Shown here: in pieces, positions 13,364-25,134 of the stretch
How positions within the stretch are numbered: position 1 is the stretch's first letter
How the letters are laid out: each line of letters starts with the position of its first letter
Assembly (NCBI RefSeq): GCF_018687715.1
Contig: NC_056762.1
Location: forward strand, 35,886,864-35,950,863
DNA length: 64,000 nt
Direction of reading: 5' to 3'
Source of the DNA: Carya illinoinensis
Lineage: Eukaryota; Streptophyta; Magnoliopsida; Fagales; Juglandaceae
Position numbers and translations under genes: made by a program
Notes under the pieces: generated by a model
The model's input: only the letters and a program-made list of their open reading frames with translations
What the model was told of the DNA's origin: nothing
The model's database searches: none

Positions 13364-14088
13364 CTCTAATACCACTATGTAACACACCAAAGAAACAAGG
13401 AAAGAATTAATACAGGGAAGAAATGGTTTCTCACTTTGAGGGAAGTGCCTCCAGAGAGAAAATAGGCCAAGGATAAAGTTAGGGTTTTTGGATGTTATCC
13501 TTAAGGATTTGCAGTCCTATTGAGTTTCCCAATGAGTTGGGTTTTGGCATTATAGTTATCTTTGCTAAGTGAATAAGAATTTTGGCTGATCCTGCTTGTG
13601 CCCCATTGTTCCATTGAATTATTTTTTGTGTGGCCAAGAAAAAAGAACCGATATTTTATAACTAAGGTCTTCTGCAGAAACATTTTGTTTTTCTTAAGAA
13701 AAACAACTTTATCCTTTTGGTCAGGAAAAACCCAAATGCTATCATCACACCACATATACAGTTGTGAATAGCTGGAGAGAGATGTACGTGCTCGCTTTGG
13801 TGGTCTTTTTTCTGGTCTCTTCTCCAATTGTATGGGAGATATGGCTTGCACGAAATAAGCCCAAATCTAATGCTACTAATTCTCCCTTTGTTTTTATTCA
13901 AGAAGGGTTAAAAATGTTACAGGACTTGAGCATATTTCCCAAATGCTTTTGATTCTCTTCTGATTGTGATTGTGATTCTTGATTGGGCTCTTGCTTTACT
14001 TTTACTCTGATTCTAATCAACCTATTGACATGTATATGTAATAAGGACAACATATGTCGCTTTAGACCTAAAGGGCCGGGAGTCTGCA
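13364..14088 (-). repeat. Primer-binding site and probable 5' LTR of the gypsy element
   Basis: At 13374-13364 the minus strand reads TGGTATTAGAG, close to the initiator-Met tRNA primer-binding motif TGGTATCAGAG. It lies 3 nt after a TGTTACA terminus at 13384-13378, as expected of an LTR 3' end. The LTR should extend to higher coordinates. A TGCAGACTCCC at 14088 is a possible 5' terminus, but this end is a guess. A matching second LTR was not found. Confidence 0.45.
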
Positions 14089-14321
14089 TTACCTAGAATT
14101 TTATTTTTATTTTTTTGTGTTACTTGGGAAATCAAGAGGCAGAATCTATCCACTTAAGTTTCTTTGATATGGAATTTAAGGCGAGTTTAACAAATTTTTT
14201 TTAATAATTATTAGTGCTAAATGACCATTACAAATATAATTTTTTAAAAATTAATTTAATTATAATATGGTTATTAATTAACATACACTACAAGAAATTT
14301 AATTTTTAGGGACGAAATTTC

Positions 14322-14388
14322 TTAGGGACGAAATTAATTTCGTCCCTAAAAGTACTTTTCTGAGACGAAATTTTAATTTCGTCTCAGA
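14322..14388. repeat. Two subterminal palindromes at the CACTA left end
   Basis: 14322-14349 is a perfect 28-bp palindrome built on TTAGGGACGAAATT. 14359-14388 is a 30-bp palindrome built on TCTGAGACGAAATT with a TT centre. The right end carries a counterpart at 25561-25588 built on CGGAGACGAAAAT. Each could fold into a hairpin or offer a symmetric protein-binding site. Confidence 0.9.
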
Positions 14389-14960
14389 ACATGGAAAACC
14401 TTATAAATCCGTTCGAACTAAAACAAATTAGTTCGAACTTGAGATTCTGAGACGAATTAGGTCGTCTCCAAAAATCTATACCGTTCGAACTAATTAAATT
14501 TAATTCGAACAGAAAATTAATTAATTCGAATGCAATATTATTTGTTCGAATTAGTATTAACGTGTTCGAACGGTATTATTTAATTGAAAAGATATATTGT
14601 TAAAATTGTAAGAATACATATTTTTTCTATTAATTTTTTTATCATTTCCAAAGTAAATAAAAAGTTCTATATATTATATATTATGATTTACAATGAATTA
14701 AAATATTTACAAATTCATAAATAATTAATTTTATGTAATTAATTTAAAAATATTTTAGTTAACTAAATATTAATTTAAAGATAGTGTCATTTTTTCAATT
14801 ATCGTGAACACTAAGTATAATGAGAAGAAATGTGTTATTAACAATAAAGACTAGGCTAGCAAACACTAAAAATAAAAACTATACTGCATTAATAATTACA
14901 TTCCAAAATGAGTTAGACGTTCTATACAACATAAAAAAGTAAAAAAATTACTAACAATAT

Positions 14961-16124
14961 TTATTTATTATATAAATCAAAATCCTCCTGTAAAGTTTGC
15001 AAGCGTCCTTCTAGGTCCTTAAGCTTCTCCATCATGGGCTGAATGAAGTCCCTCAATAAAATGTCGCGGTGGTCCGCCAATATAGCTCGTACCTCATCTG
15101 GAGTAGCCCCAGCAGGGTGTCTCTCAATAGGGGCAGCAGCAGTAGAAGCTGGATCAGTAGGCAGAGGCTGATCCTGTAGGACTGGACGAGTTTTCGACAA
15201 GTGACCCTTGCTCTTACTGAATGTGATCTTGTTAACGGGCCCCATCTGTGGCGACCTCCGCTCAGTCAAAGTCACTGTAACCCCTGAATGGAGTAAGAGG
15301 TTAGATATCAAAAGCGCAAATGGTAGACTACCTCCACCCGAATAGTGTGACTCTGTGCGAATGCGGAGGAAGAAATATAATGCCAGATCAATCGGCTCTC
15401 CCTGTGCTAACCGTAACAAAAATCTGGCCCGCTCGATCCCAAAATCAGTCTTGTGTTTTTTCAGATCAATGTTATACACAACAATCAAATTAAGCATTCT
15501 GAAAAATGCTATACAGTCGGCCTGTCGGATCACTTTACTGCCATCATATAGAGGAGCCTTAGGGTCTCGCACTAGGTCACGAACCTGATCGTCTGTGAGA
15601 CCATCATCAGGTACCTCATCACCGCTCTCGCTATCATCCGAGCTAGCATCCAGCTCTGCGGTCTGTACATCCGGCAGTGGCGATGAGGATGCGACTGTTG
15701 TGTCCTCTCCAGATGGTGCAGTCGTTGATCTCGCAGCTGCTCTCGTTGCTGCTGTTGCAGGATAGGCACCGGGCTCTCGTCGCAAATCTAGAAACTCAGC
15801 AATAACGCGGGGAGAGAATATAATACTCACTCCCCGGACCACTAAGTTATAGCATAGAGCATCACCAGGCTGCTCACCCATGGCACGGTAAAACTCACCG
15901 ACCATCTCAGGATATGCTGTGCCACTCTGTCGACAGATCGGGGTCCATCCACGATCGGTGATGATGTCATGTATGCTCCGCCCCTCCCAAGTGAGGTCAC
16001 GGAAGTCACCTAGAATGATCTCCCGCTCAACTAGTATAGGCCTGACGGCCGGCTGAGAAGGAGATGCGGAGGTACTTTCTACTGTCTGGGGTCTGGAACG
16101 TTTTCTTCCGCTGCTGCTTGCCAT
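14961..16124 (-). CDS. Putative plant transposon protein (PF20167-type), CACTA cargo
   Basis: Intact intronless ORF of 387 codons starting MASSSGRKRSRPQTVES. Residues about 33-123 (EREIILGDFRDLTWEGRSIH, then RGWTPICRQSGTAYPEMVGE and VVRGVSIIFSPRVIAEFL) match the domain that databases call 'putative plant transposon protein'. A Ser/Asp/Glu-rich linker follows at about 150-190, then a second conserved half (AFFRMLNLIVVYNIDLKKHK, ARFLLRLAQGEPIDL). A proline-rich stretch and a C-terminal helix likely to form a coiled coil (about 350-387) close the protein. Its molecular function is not known. It is transcribed opposite to the transposase and shares with it a motif-rich intergenic block at 16.2-17.8 kb. 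It has no stop or frameshift, unlike the two plus-strand CACTA genes. Confidence 0.75.
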   Translation of the reverse strand: MASSSGRKRSRPQTVESTSASPSQPAVRPILVEREIILGDFRDLTWEGRSIHDIITDRGWTPICRQSGTAYPEMVGEFYRAMGEQPGDALCYNLVVRGVSIIFSPRVIAEFLDLRREPGAYPATAATRAAARSTTAPSGEDTTVASSSPLPDVQTAELDASSDDSESGDEVPDDGLTDDQVRDLVRDPKAPLYDGSKVIRQADCIAFFRMLNLIVVYNIDLKKHKTDFGIERARFLLRLAQGEPIDLALYFFLRIRTESHYSGGGSLPFALLISNLLLHSGVTVTLTERRSPQMGPVNKITFSKSKGHLSKTRPVLQDQPLPTDPASTAAAPIERHPAGATPDEVRAILADHRDILLRDFIQPMMEKLKDLEGRLQTLQEDFDLYNK

Positions 16125-16218
16125 TAGTATACTGTTGATGTATAAAAGATATATGTGATCTAATTAAATTTAATTAGAGGAATGATGATGTTGTGCTATC
16201 ATGGTTGACAACTGCTTA

Positions 16219-17815
16219 TTCGAAGGGCCTTTAATTCCATTCGAATTAAATTATATTCATTCGAATGAACATAAAATTAATTCGAATGACCTCAGATACT
16301 GCCATTCGAATTAGCCTAAAATCCATTCGAATAAAATTATATCCCATTCGAATGAACATAAATTTAATTCGAATGGACTTGAATTCAATTCGAATGGAAT
16401 TTATATTCATTCGAACGGACCTGAGCCAAACAGACATGGCTGAGTCGACTCAGAACCGAACCGACACATTCATTTTTATGAAGGAATCCAATATTTTAAT
16501 CGGTAGAAATGATTTAGGAGTAAATCCCTATCATTTCTACCGATTATAATTGTGTCATTTGCCCCCAAAACAACAAAATGGGGCCGGATTGATTCAAAAT
16601 CCGAACCCCCCAAAACTAACTAAAAAACTAATGAAAATAAAGCACCTTTAACCCATACCTCTTGTTCTAGGAGATTTGAGGAGTTGGTCGGAGTTGGTGG
16701 CGGCGTTGTGGCTGCTAACGGCGGAGGAATCGAAGAGTTCGAATGAGAGGAGGAACGAAATGATCCGGAAAGGAAACTGGTTCGCGGCTTAAATAACGTG
16801 ATTTCGTTTGAATGGAAGAATAATTAGTTCGAACTAAAAGGGTATAAGTTCGAATTAGTAGGGTATAAGTTCGAATGAATTATATAATAGTTCATAAAAA
16901 TATATATATATATAAGTACAAGAGGAAAAACAATTGAGAAGTATTAGTAATAATAGTATATAATACAGAGTATACTAGTACTAATAAAAAATTTAGTTCC
17001 AAGTATATATAATAATATATATTAGATAACTATATATCAATAGTATAGAGTTTTATACTAGTTACTTATATATATTGTAAGTATCTAGTATATATATATG
17101 TAATAGTATATATATTATGGATTAGATGAGTATAAAATAGTATTGTCTAAAGCATTGCATTATAAAGTAAATATAGTAAGTATATAGTAAAACATTGCAT
17201 TAATTATATGTATAAAAAACATATTTCTAATATATTTAGTTTGTATATTAATAATAAACCAAGTACTTGGACTATATTATAAAGTATTACAGTATTATTA
17301 GTTTTCATATTTTGATGGTATCTATACTTTAATATCACTTAGTATTATACTATTAGTGATACTTAGTATTATACTTATAGTGATACTAACTTATAAGTAT
17401 AACACTATTAGTGATTGTAAATAAAATATTATACTATTTTAAATACATAATATTATAGATTGATAAGAAACTTAGTATTATGATATTAGTGACACTTAGT
17501 ATTATATAGTCTATATAATTTTTACATATACACATAATAATATTGGGTGTATTATGTGTATAGTTATATATTTATCTAATTATCTGTTCGAACTAATATG
17601 CAGTTAGTTCGAATAGAGATAATTTATGTTCGAACGAATATTTTTTTGTTTGGAGGGAAAATTCGCGCCAAGTTATCAGTATATGCTGGAGAATATTCCT
17701 TTTTCTGTTCGAACTGGAAAAATATTAATTCGAACGGGAAAAAATTGTGGGAAAAATTAGCGGTATTTGGATTTTCGCGTTCGAACTGATTAAAAGTTAG
17801 TTCGAACTGAAATGC
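16219..17815. promoter_or_regulatory. TTCGAA motif arrays between the divergent CACTA genes
   Basis: Two clusters (16219-16420 and 17584-17815) and scattered copies near 16740-16880 repeat ATTCGAAT/GTTCGAAC-type motifs in both orientations every 20-25 bp. Matching clusters lie at 14412-14575, 18310-18400 and 25135-25530. In CACTA elements such arrays are TNPA-binding subterminal repeats and overlap the promoter; that role is inferred here. The DNA between them (16880-17580) is AT-rich with no ORF. Confidence 0.6.
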
Positions 17816-17819
17816 ACAT

Positions 17820-18137
17820 ATTATTAATCCGATCCTTTCACTTCATTTTCACTCGGATTGAAGATTGAGAAAAGGAGAGAGAGCGTGACAGAGGCTGTGA
17901 GAGAGTGTTGTGGAGAGAGAGAGCTTGAAAGCGTTGAGAGAGAAGAGATTCTTGAGAGAGAAAGGAGAAGGACAAGAGGTAAGTTGTGTTTTTTTGTATT
18001 TTTCATTCCGATTTTCGTTTACAAATATCTATAGAGTTTTTGCATTTATTTGTTGGGATAGAACAACAGTTTAATGTGTTTTATGTAAATATATAGGTAT
18101 TGTGGATTGACTAAAGTTTGAATTGCTAGTACAAGAG
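17820..18137 (+). other. Probable 5' UTR exons of the CACTA transposase transcript
   Basis: A GA-rich block (about 17820-17978) ends ACAAGAG|GTAAGT. A short exon 18097-18137 is bounded by ATATAG and the same ACAAGAG|GTAAGT. The next acceptor, TTTTATAG at 19772-19779, sits directly before the transposase ATG. This suggests two non-coding exons and a 1.6-kb intron holding the 139-bp repeats. Inferred from splice signals only. Confidence 0.45.
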
Positions 18138-18425
18138 GTAAGTTTTATTAGTTTTCTAAGTTGTTTAATAATCATATTTAGATATATTCATATAGTTTTG
18201 AGTTTGTTGTATTGAAATATGGCATCATGAATGCAGAAATTGTGTTTTGTTTATCAGTTTTGTGCTCTGTTTCGTGACTGGTTTCTGGGTTGGTTTAATT
18301 CGCTCTGAATACCGTTCGAATTAATTTTTATTTGTTCGAACGGAATAAAACTCGACCAGCGTTCCATTCGAACTTATAGAGTGTTTGTTCGAACAGTATC
18401 ACAGAATTAAATACTTATTATTTGC

Positions 18426-19219
18426 AGTGATAATTAAATAGTTTAATACTCCAAATATAATAATAAGATATTTAATTAAAAAATTATAATTAAATATGTG
18501 AAGATATTTAAGTACTCAAGTAATAAGATTATTAATACATAATGTATAATTAATTATATCTAAGTACACTAATTAAATAGCTTAATACTCCAAATATAAT
18601 AATAAGATATTTAATTAAAAAATTATAATTAAATATGTGAAGATATTTAAGTACTCAAGTAATAAGATTATTAATACATAATGTATAATTAATTATATCT
18701 AAGTACACTGATTAAATAGCTTAATACTCCAAATATAATAATAAGATATTTAATTAAAAAATTATAATTAAATATTTGAACATAAGTAAGTACTCAAGTA
18801 ATAAGATTATTAATACATAATGTATAATTAATTATATCTAAGTACACTAATTAAATAGCTTAATACTCCAAATATAATAATAAGATATTTAATTAAAAAA
18901 TTATAATTAAATATGTGAAGATATTTAAGTACTCAAGTAATAAGATTATTAATACATAATGTATAATTAATTATATCTAAGTACACTAATTAAATAGCTT
19001 AATACTCCAAATATAATAATAAGATATTTAATTAAAAAATTATAATTAAATATGTGAAGATATTTAAGTACTCAAGTAATAAGATTATTAATACATAATG
19101 TATAATTAATTATATCTAAGTACACTGATTAAATAGCTTAATACTCCAAATATAATAATAAGATATTTAATTAAAAAATTATAATTAAATATTTGAACAT
19201 AAGTAAGTACTCAAGTATT
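18426..19219. repeat. 139-bp tandem repeat, nearly six copies
   Basis: The sequence TTAATACTCC recurs at 18443, 18582, 18721, 18860, 18999 and 19138, an exact 139-bp period. Copies 3 and 6 share ATTTGAACATAAGTAAG where the others have ATGTGAAGATATTTAAG. The junctions before copies 3 and 6 share CACTGATT where the others read CACTAATT. The array is therefore two copies of a 417-bp trimer. It lies in the probable leader intron of the transposase gene. Confidence 0.95.
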
Positions 19220-19779
19220 AAATATTTCAAAATCTTTAATGGCCCATCATGTATACTTGTAATGTAATCTTCCCATGTGATGTATGCTTGTTATGTTTAC
19301 TACTGAGTGTTTGGATTTTGTAGTTATTTTACATGTAGTTAAACCTTAGACCCGTTCGAGAGTTGTGGCCAAATATTCTCTTAAAGAATATTTGGGTATA
19401 ACTCTTGAATTGTCCAAAGTGGACAGTTTGGGATTCTATCATCTATATGGCATATATACTTAGTTATAACTCCTGTGTTAGTCAATTTAAATTTTGGTTT
19501 AGCATTTTTCTACATTCTTCGAGTATGTAGTTCATAAGCTTCTCGGCTTCTGAATAGGGTCGACGGCTTATCGTGACTAGCATACTTGGAGAATTGTAGG
19601 GAAATGCTGCCGAAATTTTTACTAACATACGAGTTCTAGACTGAGTATATATGCGATATAGATGATAGTCTCTCGAATGGGATAGGACCAACTACCTTAA
19701 AAGTACAGGGTAATTAAACACATGTATTGTAATAGTTGAATGATAGTGTTTATCCCATGATTATGGTTTTCTTTTATAG

Positions 19780-22700
19780 ATGGACAAAAGTTGGATGTTG
19801 TTGGGAGATAGACTTGGTCGAGACTATAAGCAATATGCACAAGGGGTGAAGTCTTTCTTAGAATTTGCTTGTGGGAGTGTTGATAGTCGAGGATTTATAA
19901 GATGCCCATGTAAGAAGTGCAAAAACCTTAGTTCTTATAATATGACGGCTGTGGAGGATCATTTATTCGTAAATGGAATTGATGGTAAATATTCACATTG
20001 GGTTTTACATGGAGAACCATTTCCCCAAGGAGTTAGATTTGGCAGTCACACCAACCAGATGGATGAATGTAACGAGATCGACACGGAGGACATAAATGTT
20101 GATATTTCTGATGATGGTTATGATAATGGAGAAGATATGACTGAAATGTTAGGAGATCTTGGCGCAGGCATATTTGGTGCCAGGGTTGGAGAAGGAACAT
20201 CTACCCAGTCATTTGGGGGAAATGAAGACTTTGGATCATTGTGGGAGGATGCACAACGAGAATTGTACGAAGGGTGCACCCGTCATAGCAAGTTGTCATT
20301 CACTGTCAGGTTGCTCTATATAAAGTCTATTTGTCGTATTTCTGCAAAGGCTATCGATATGCTGCTTGAATTATTTAAAGAGGCTCTGCCAGAGGATAAC
20401 GTAGTACCTCGAAATTTTTATGAAGCGAAGAAATTGAAGCGAGGGTTAGGATTTGATTATAATATCATCCATGCATGTAAGAATGATTGTGTTCTCTTCT
20501 GGAAGCAATATGCAGAATGTGAATCATGTCCGGTGTGTCTTGAGTCAAGATGGACATCAGATAAGCGTAATGTACCCCAGAAAGTGCTAAGACATTTTCT
20601 GCTTATTCCTCGACTTCAAAGATTATTTACTTCCCGGATGACTGCGAAAGATATGACTTGGCATCACACAGAAAGAGTTCAAAATGATCAATTTCTCACT
20701 CATCCTGCAGATTCCTTACAATGGAAGAAATTTGATGACGAGTATCCATGGTTTGCTGAAGAACCTCGCAATGTACGTCTTGGTTTAGCAACTGATGGGT
20801 TTAATCCATTTGGCAACATGAGCACTTCTCATAGCACTTGGCCTGTCATAGTAATGCCTTATAATTTGCCACCATGGAAGTGTATGAAGGATCCTTATTT
20901 TATGATGACTCTATTGATTCCAGGGCCAAGGTCACAAGGAAATGAAATAGATGTATATTTGCAACCAATGATGGAAGAGTTGAAAGAGTTGTGGGAACAG
21001 GGTGTCAATACATATGATGTGGCCTCTTCGCGTGAATTCAAAATGCATGCTGCAGTAATTTGGACAATTAATGATTTTCCGGCATACGGGAACTTGTCTG
21101 GGTGGAGCACAAAGGGAAAAATGGCTTGTCCTGTTTGTAACAAAGATACACAGTCTCAGTGGTTAGCGAATGGCCGGAAATTATGTTTCATGGGACACCG
21201 TCGATATCTACCTCATGATCATAGATGGCGAAACAATAGGGTAATGTTTGATGGAACGGTTGATCGTAGGTCATCACCGCCAGAGTATTCTGGCAGTGAT
21301 ATTCTCACTCAATTGGCAGATGTCCCAGACAATAGATTTGGAAAGAATGCAAGATGCCGAAAGAGGAAAAGACAAGCAGTGGAATTGAATTGGACCAAAA
21401 AAAGTATTTTTTTTGAGTTGCCATACTGGTCTACCTTAACACTGCGTCACAATCTAGACGTAATGCACATTGAAAAAAATATATGTGAGAATATTTTGGG
21501 TACCCTGATGTCAATACAAGGAAAAACAAAAGATACAGTCAACTCTCGTAAAGATTTGAAAGAGTTGGGAATCAGATCAGAGTTGCATTTGCAGGATACT
21601 AGGTCATCAGCTTATATGCCCATTGGATGGTATACACTTTCAAGTGATGAGAGAAAGAAATTCTGTGATTGGTTTATGACAATCAAATTACCCGATGGTT
21701 ATGCTTCGAACATGTCAAGATGTGTCCGACCTCATGATTGGAAGATAACTGGTCTAAAAAGTCACGACTGCCATATATTTTTACAGCGATTGTTGCCAGT
21801 TGGTGTGCGCGGAAAGCTTACTCCAGATGTTCGTACAGCTATCACAGAATTAGGGCGATTTTTCAGAAATATTTGCAATAGAACGTTGAAAGTTGATGCC
21901 TTATTAAAAATGGAAGCTGACATTGCATTGATATTGTGTAAATTGGAGAGTTTGTACCCGCCTTCATTCTTTGATGTAATGGTTCATTTGGCTGTGCATC
22001 TCCCTCGTGAGGCTTTAGTTGCTGGCCCCGTTCAGTATAGATGGATGTATCCTATTGAACGGTTTTTGGGAAAACTTAAGCGATCTGTGGGGAATAAGGC
22101 TCGTCCGGAAGGATCGATCGCAGAGTCATATATTCATAATGAGTGGCATACATTTTGTTCAATGTATTTTCGTGGGGTTGATACTAGATTTACGAGACCG
22201 GATCGAAATTATGAAGGTGGACAAATGGGAGTTTCGTCAGCATTTACCGTGTTTTCCCAGAAAGTACGACCTATAGGTGCACAAGGGGGCTATGACCTAT
22301 GTGGGCGAGAGTTTGAAAGAGCTCGATGGTATGTCTTAAATAATTGTAAAGAAATTGAACAGTATTTGAGGTTCGTGATGATCATCTAATTTGGTAGTAG
22401 TATTAAGTGCATTTATAATAATATAGTATATATTTATACAAATTAATAACTCACATTAACATATGCAGCGAACATATACAACTACTTCGCACGAATGGTG
22501 TGACTGACGTAGAAAAGACGCATGAAGAAGAATTTGCCTCATGGTTTGAACATACGGTATTATTCGGGAAAAAATTATGCTTGAAAGTATTTTAAACTTT
22601 ATTTAATTTGTAGGTGTCATCATATTTATATATGATATTGATATAAGTAGAATAAAATTTATTTATGTAGGTTGCATCGAAATATAATGAACATTCAAGT

Positions 22701-23389
22701 GAAATCTCACCAGAAGTATATGCTTTGGCATGTGGTCCGTCTAAGCGGGCTATCCAATATTCAGGATGTTTGGTGCGTGGATATAGATTTCACACAGCAG
22801 ACAGAGAACGATATAGGAAAACTCAAAATTGTGGGGTTGTTGTCGAAGGAAGCCATGGGGATGAAAATATTGATTTTTACGGAATTGTGGAGAATATCAT
22901 AGCATTAAAGTATGTGGGGGATATATGGTCTGGTTATTTAAATGTAATTGGTGGTATGTCTCGAATCCTAGATTGGGAGTGCGTAAGGATGAATATTTTG
23001 TAAGTGTCAATACATCTTGCAAATGGTATGAGGACGACCCATTTGTTCTCGTATGCCAAGCAAATCAAGTTTTTTATTTAGATGATCCGGAGTTCGGAAA
23101 TCCATGGAGAATAGTCGAGAAATTTGCGCCAAGAAATGTGTATGATTATATTCCAGAGGTAGACAAACCACATGAAGAAGTTGATAGTCCAGACGATGAA
23201 GAAGCATATCAAGAAAATGAATCAGGCATCAATCTATTTGTTGATCTAAGCCATTATGACATGGTCCCATTGCGCAGAGAAGATGTTCAACCCGAAGTAA
23301 TTGAAGGTGACATGTCGGAAGAACATGAATCAACTGAAGTGTCTACTAAGGATGAGAGAGATTGGTCCAGCAATACTGATACCGAATGA
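19780..23389 (+). CDS. TNP2/TNPD-like CACTA transposase (frameshifted)
   Basis: Three coding exons: 19780-22370, 22469-22556 and 22671-23389, with phases that join exactly. The ATG follows directly on a splice acceptor. Domains in order: transposase-associated N-terminus (MDKSWMLLGDRLGRDY to about residue 80, with the CPCKKCKN cysteines); Transposase_21/TNP2 core at about 250-500, with DGFNPFG, MTLLIPGPRSQGNEIDVYLQ and WTINDFPAYGNLSGWSTKG; HNLDVMHIEKN at about 560; DUF4218 at about 690-810 with VQYRWMYPIERFLGKLKR; and in exon 3 DUF4216 (KWYEDDPFVL, QANQVFYLDD). The protein would cut and move the element. In exon 3 the frame breaks at the ATATAT run at 22921-22926: upstream reads IIALKYVGD, and downstream MVWLFKCNWW is in another frame, as if 2 bp had been added. 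The N-terminal 890 residues are intact. Confidence 0.92.
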
Positions 23390-23480
23390 TTTTCAAACAG
23401 ATATGCGTGTAGGTAAAATTCTTATAAAAATATTTCATGTATTTTGTTCGAATAATAATTTATTATAATTTCAAACAGAT

Positions 23481-25005
23481 ATGCCTCCTAAACGCAAAAG
23501 AACACGTGAGCCATCCCCACCACTTAGCGAATCCCCGTGTGCTTCACCTGCCAACAATGGTGGGCCACCGTCACCAGAACCAGAACAAGGTATTTTTTCA
23601 ATGTATATCTTTCAAATACGATTAATTTAATTAAAATATATTCTAAGCCATTTGTACATATAGCTGTTGTAAACCAGCGCCGAGTTAGAGGCATTACGAG
23701 GGGTGTCTGCATAGAAAAGGTAAGGAAAGTGGGTAAAATTAAAGTTGATATATCTGATGATCACACCGGTGGCTCTGGGGATTCGGCAGCTTGGCTTGCT
23801 TCTTATGTTGGTACACTTACTCGCACGTATGCACCGATGGCTACATCATCCTGGGCTAAAGTTCCCCAAGATGTGAAAGACCACATCAAAAATCGTTGTC
23901 TGGTAATAAGTTACTTTGTATAACATTTTTATTTAAATGCGAATGTTTGAAATTATACTAATTGTTTATAATTCTTTGAAGGACGAGTTTGAATTAAATT
24001 TTGGTCGGCGGGAGGATCGACTAACGATTGAAGAACTCATGTCGAATGCATTTCGGAGGTACAAAGGTCGATGCCATGCACACTACCAGAAGTTCAGTAC
24101 TACGACAGAGGCGCGTCAAAATCCATTCCAAGCAATGCCACCAAACGAATGAGAGAAAGTTTGTGATCTGTTTGAAGATCCTGCTTATCAGATAATTTCG
24201 CTACTATTTTTTTTTTAATAATATATAATAGATGTATTAAATAAAAATTATAATTCTTTTTTTTAGAAACGGAGTACAGTGAACAAAACAAATAGATCAA
24301 ATTTAACGATACACCATCACGCGGGTTCTCGATCTTTTCATCGCTTGTCAAAAAAAATGGTTAGTTCTTATTGTCTCCAATAAATCTTAATATATACACT
24401 TTTTTCGTATAAATTATGATATTAATTTTCATTTTGTAGCAAGAAGAAAATCCTACTGATTATGATCTGACCCAATTGTATGCTAAAGCACATAAAAATC
24501 GTGATGGTGTTTGGAGCAATCCTGAGGCAGAGGCAAATTATGTAAGTTTAAGTTTATTTAATTTCATTGTCTAAACATATTTTTGTTACATATACTAATT
24601 TTAATGTTTTTCTTTTTCCAGGACAAGATGATATCTCTTAAAGATACTGTTGCGGATCCATCTGATGAATCATCTGTCAACGATGCTCAAATCTTTTCTC
24701 AAGTTCTTGGATCACGTTCTGGATATTTGAGGGGCTTAGGACGTTGCGTGAAGCCATCCTCAACATCTTCATCATCTTCTAAAGCTAGATCGAATGACGA
24801 CAACACTAAAAAATTAGAGGAAGCTGCACTTGAGATAGAACGATTGAGATCGAAGGAAAAAGAGTTGTTGACCCGATTAGATCAAGCAGCAGATTTAGAA
24901 GCAAGATTAGAAGAGAGGCTACAATTAAATAACCAAAAAATGTTTGAACAATTTCAATTAATGATGTCCCAAAACCCTATACCACCACCACCACCACAAT
25001 CATAA
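23481..25005 (+). pseudogene. TNPA-like gene (Transposase_24 / Ptta-En/Spm), disrupted
   Basis: Six exons can be joined: 23481-23589, 23664-23902, 23982-24191, 24267-24359, 24440-24541 and 24622-25005. All use GT-AG except after exon 3, where CAG is followed by AT instead of GT. The product starts MPPKRKRTREPSPP (a basic, probably nuclear-targeting end) and carries the Transposase_24 region (WAKVPQDVKDHIKNRCL, FELNFGRREDR, CDLFEDPAYQ, LYAKAHKNRDGVWSNPEAEA). It ends in a coiled coil (about EEAALEIERLRSKEKELLTR) and polyproline. An in-frame TGA at 24150-24152 sits where the family usually has Trp. TNPA-type proteins bind the subterminal repeats and help assemble the transposition complex. It lies 90 bp downstream of the transposase gene. 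Confidence 0.82.
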
Positions 25006-25134
25006 TTCATTTGTTTTTTTTTAATAGCCTTTAATATTTACGATGTTTGTAAACATTTGAATAATTGATGTATATAGATTACAATTTGTATTAGTATCAA
25101 TTTCATTTTGTTTGATCAATGCCGTTTGAATGGT

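Noticed and set aside
13501..13901. Two minus-strand frames of 116 and 79 codons
   Set aside because: They overlap the proposed gypsy LTR and show no domain.
16246..16549. Ile/Arg/Met-rich frames on both strands
   Set aside because: They are produced by the repeated TTCGAAT motif, which is open in several frames.
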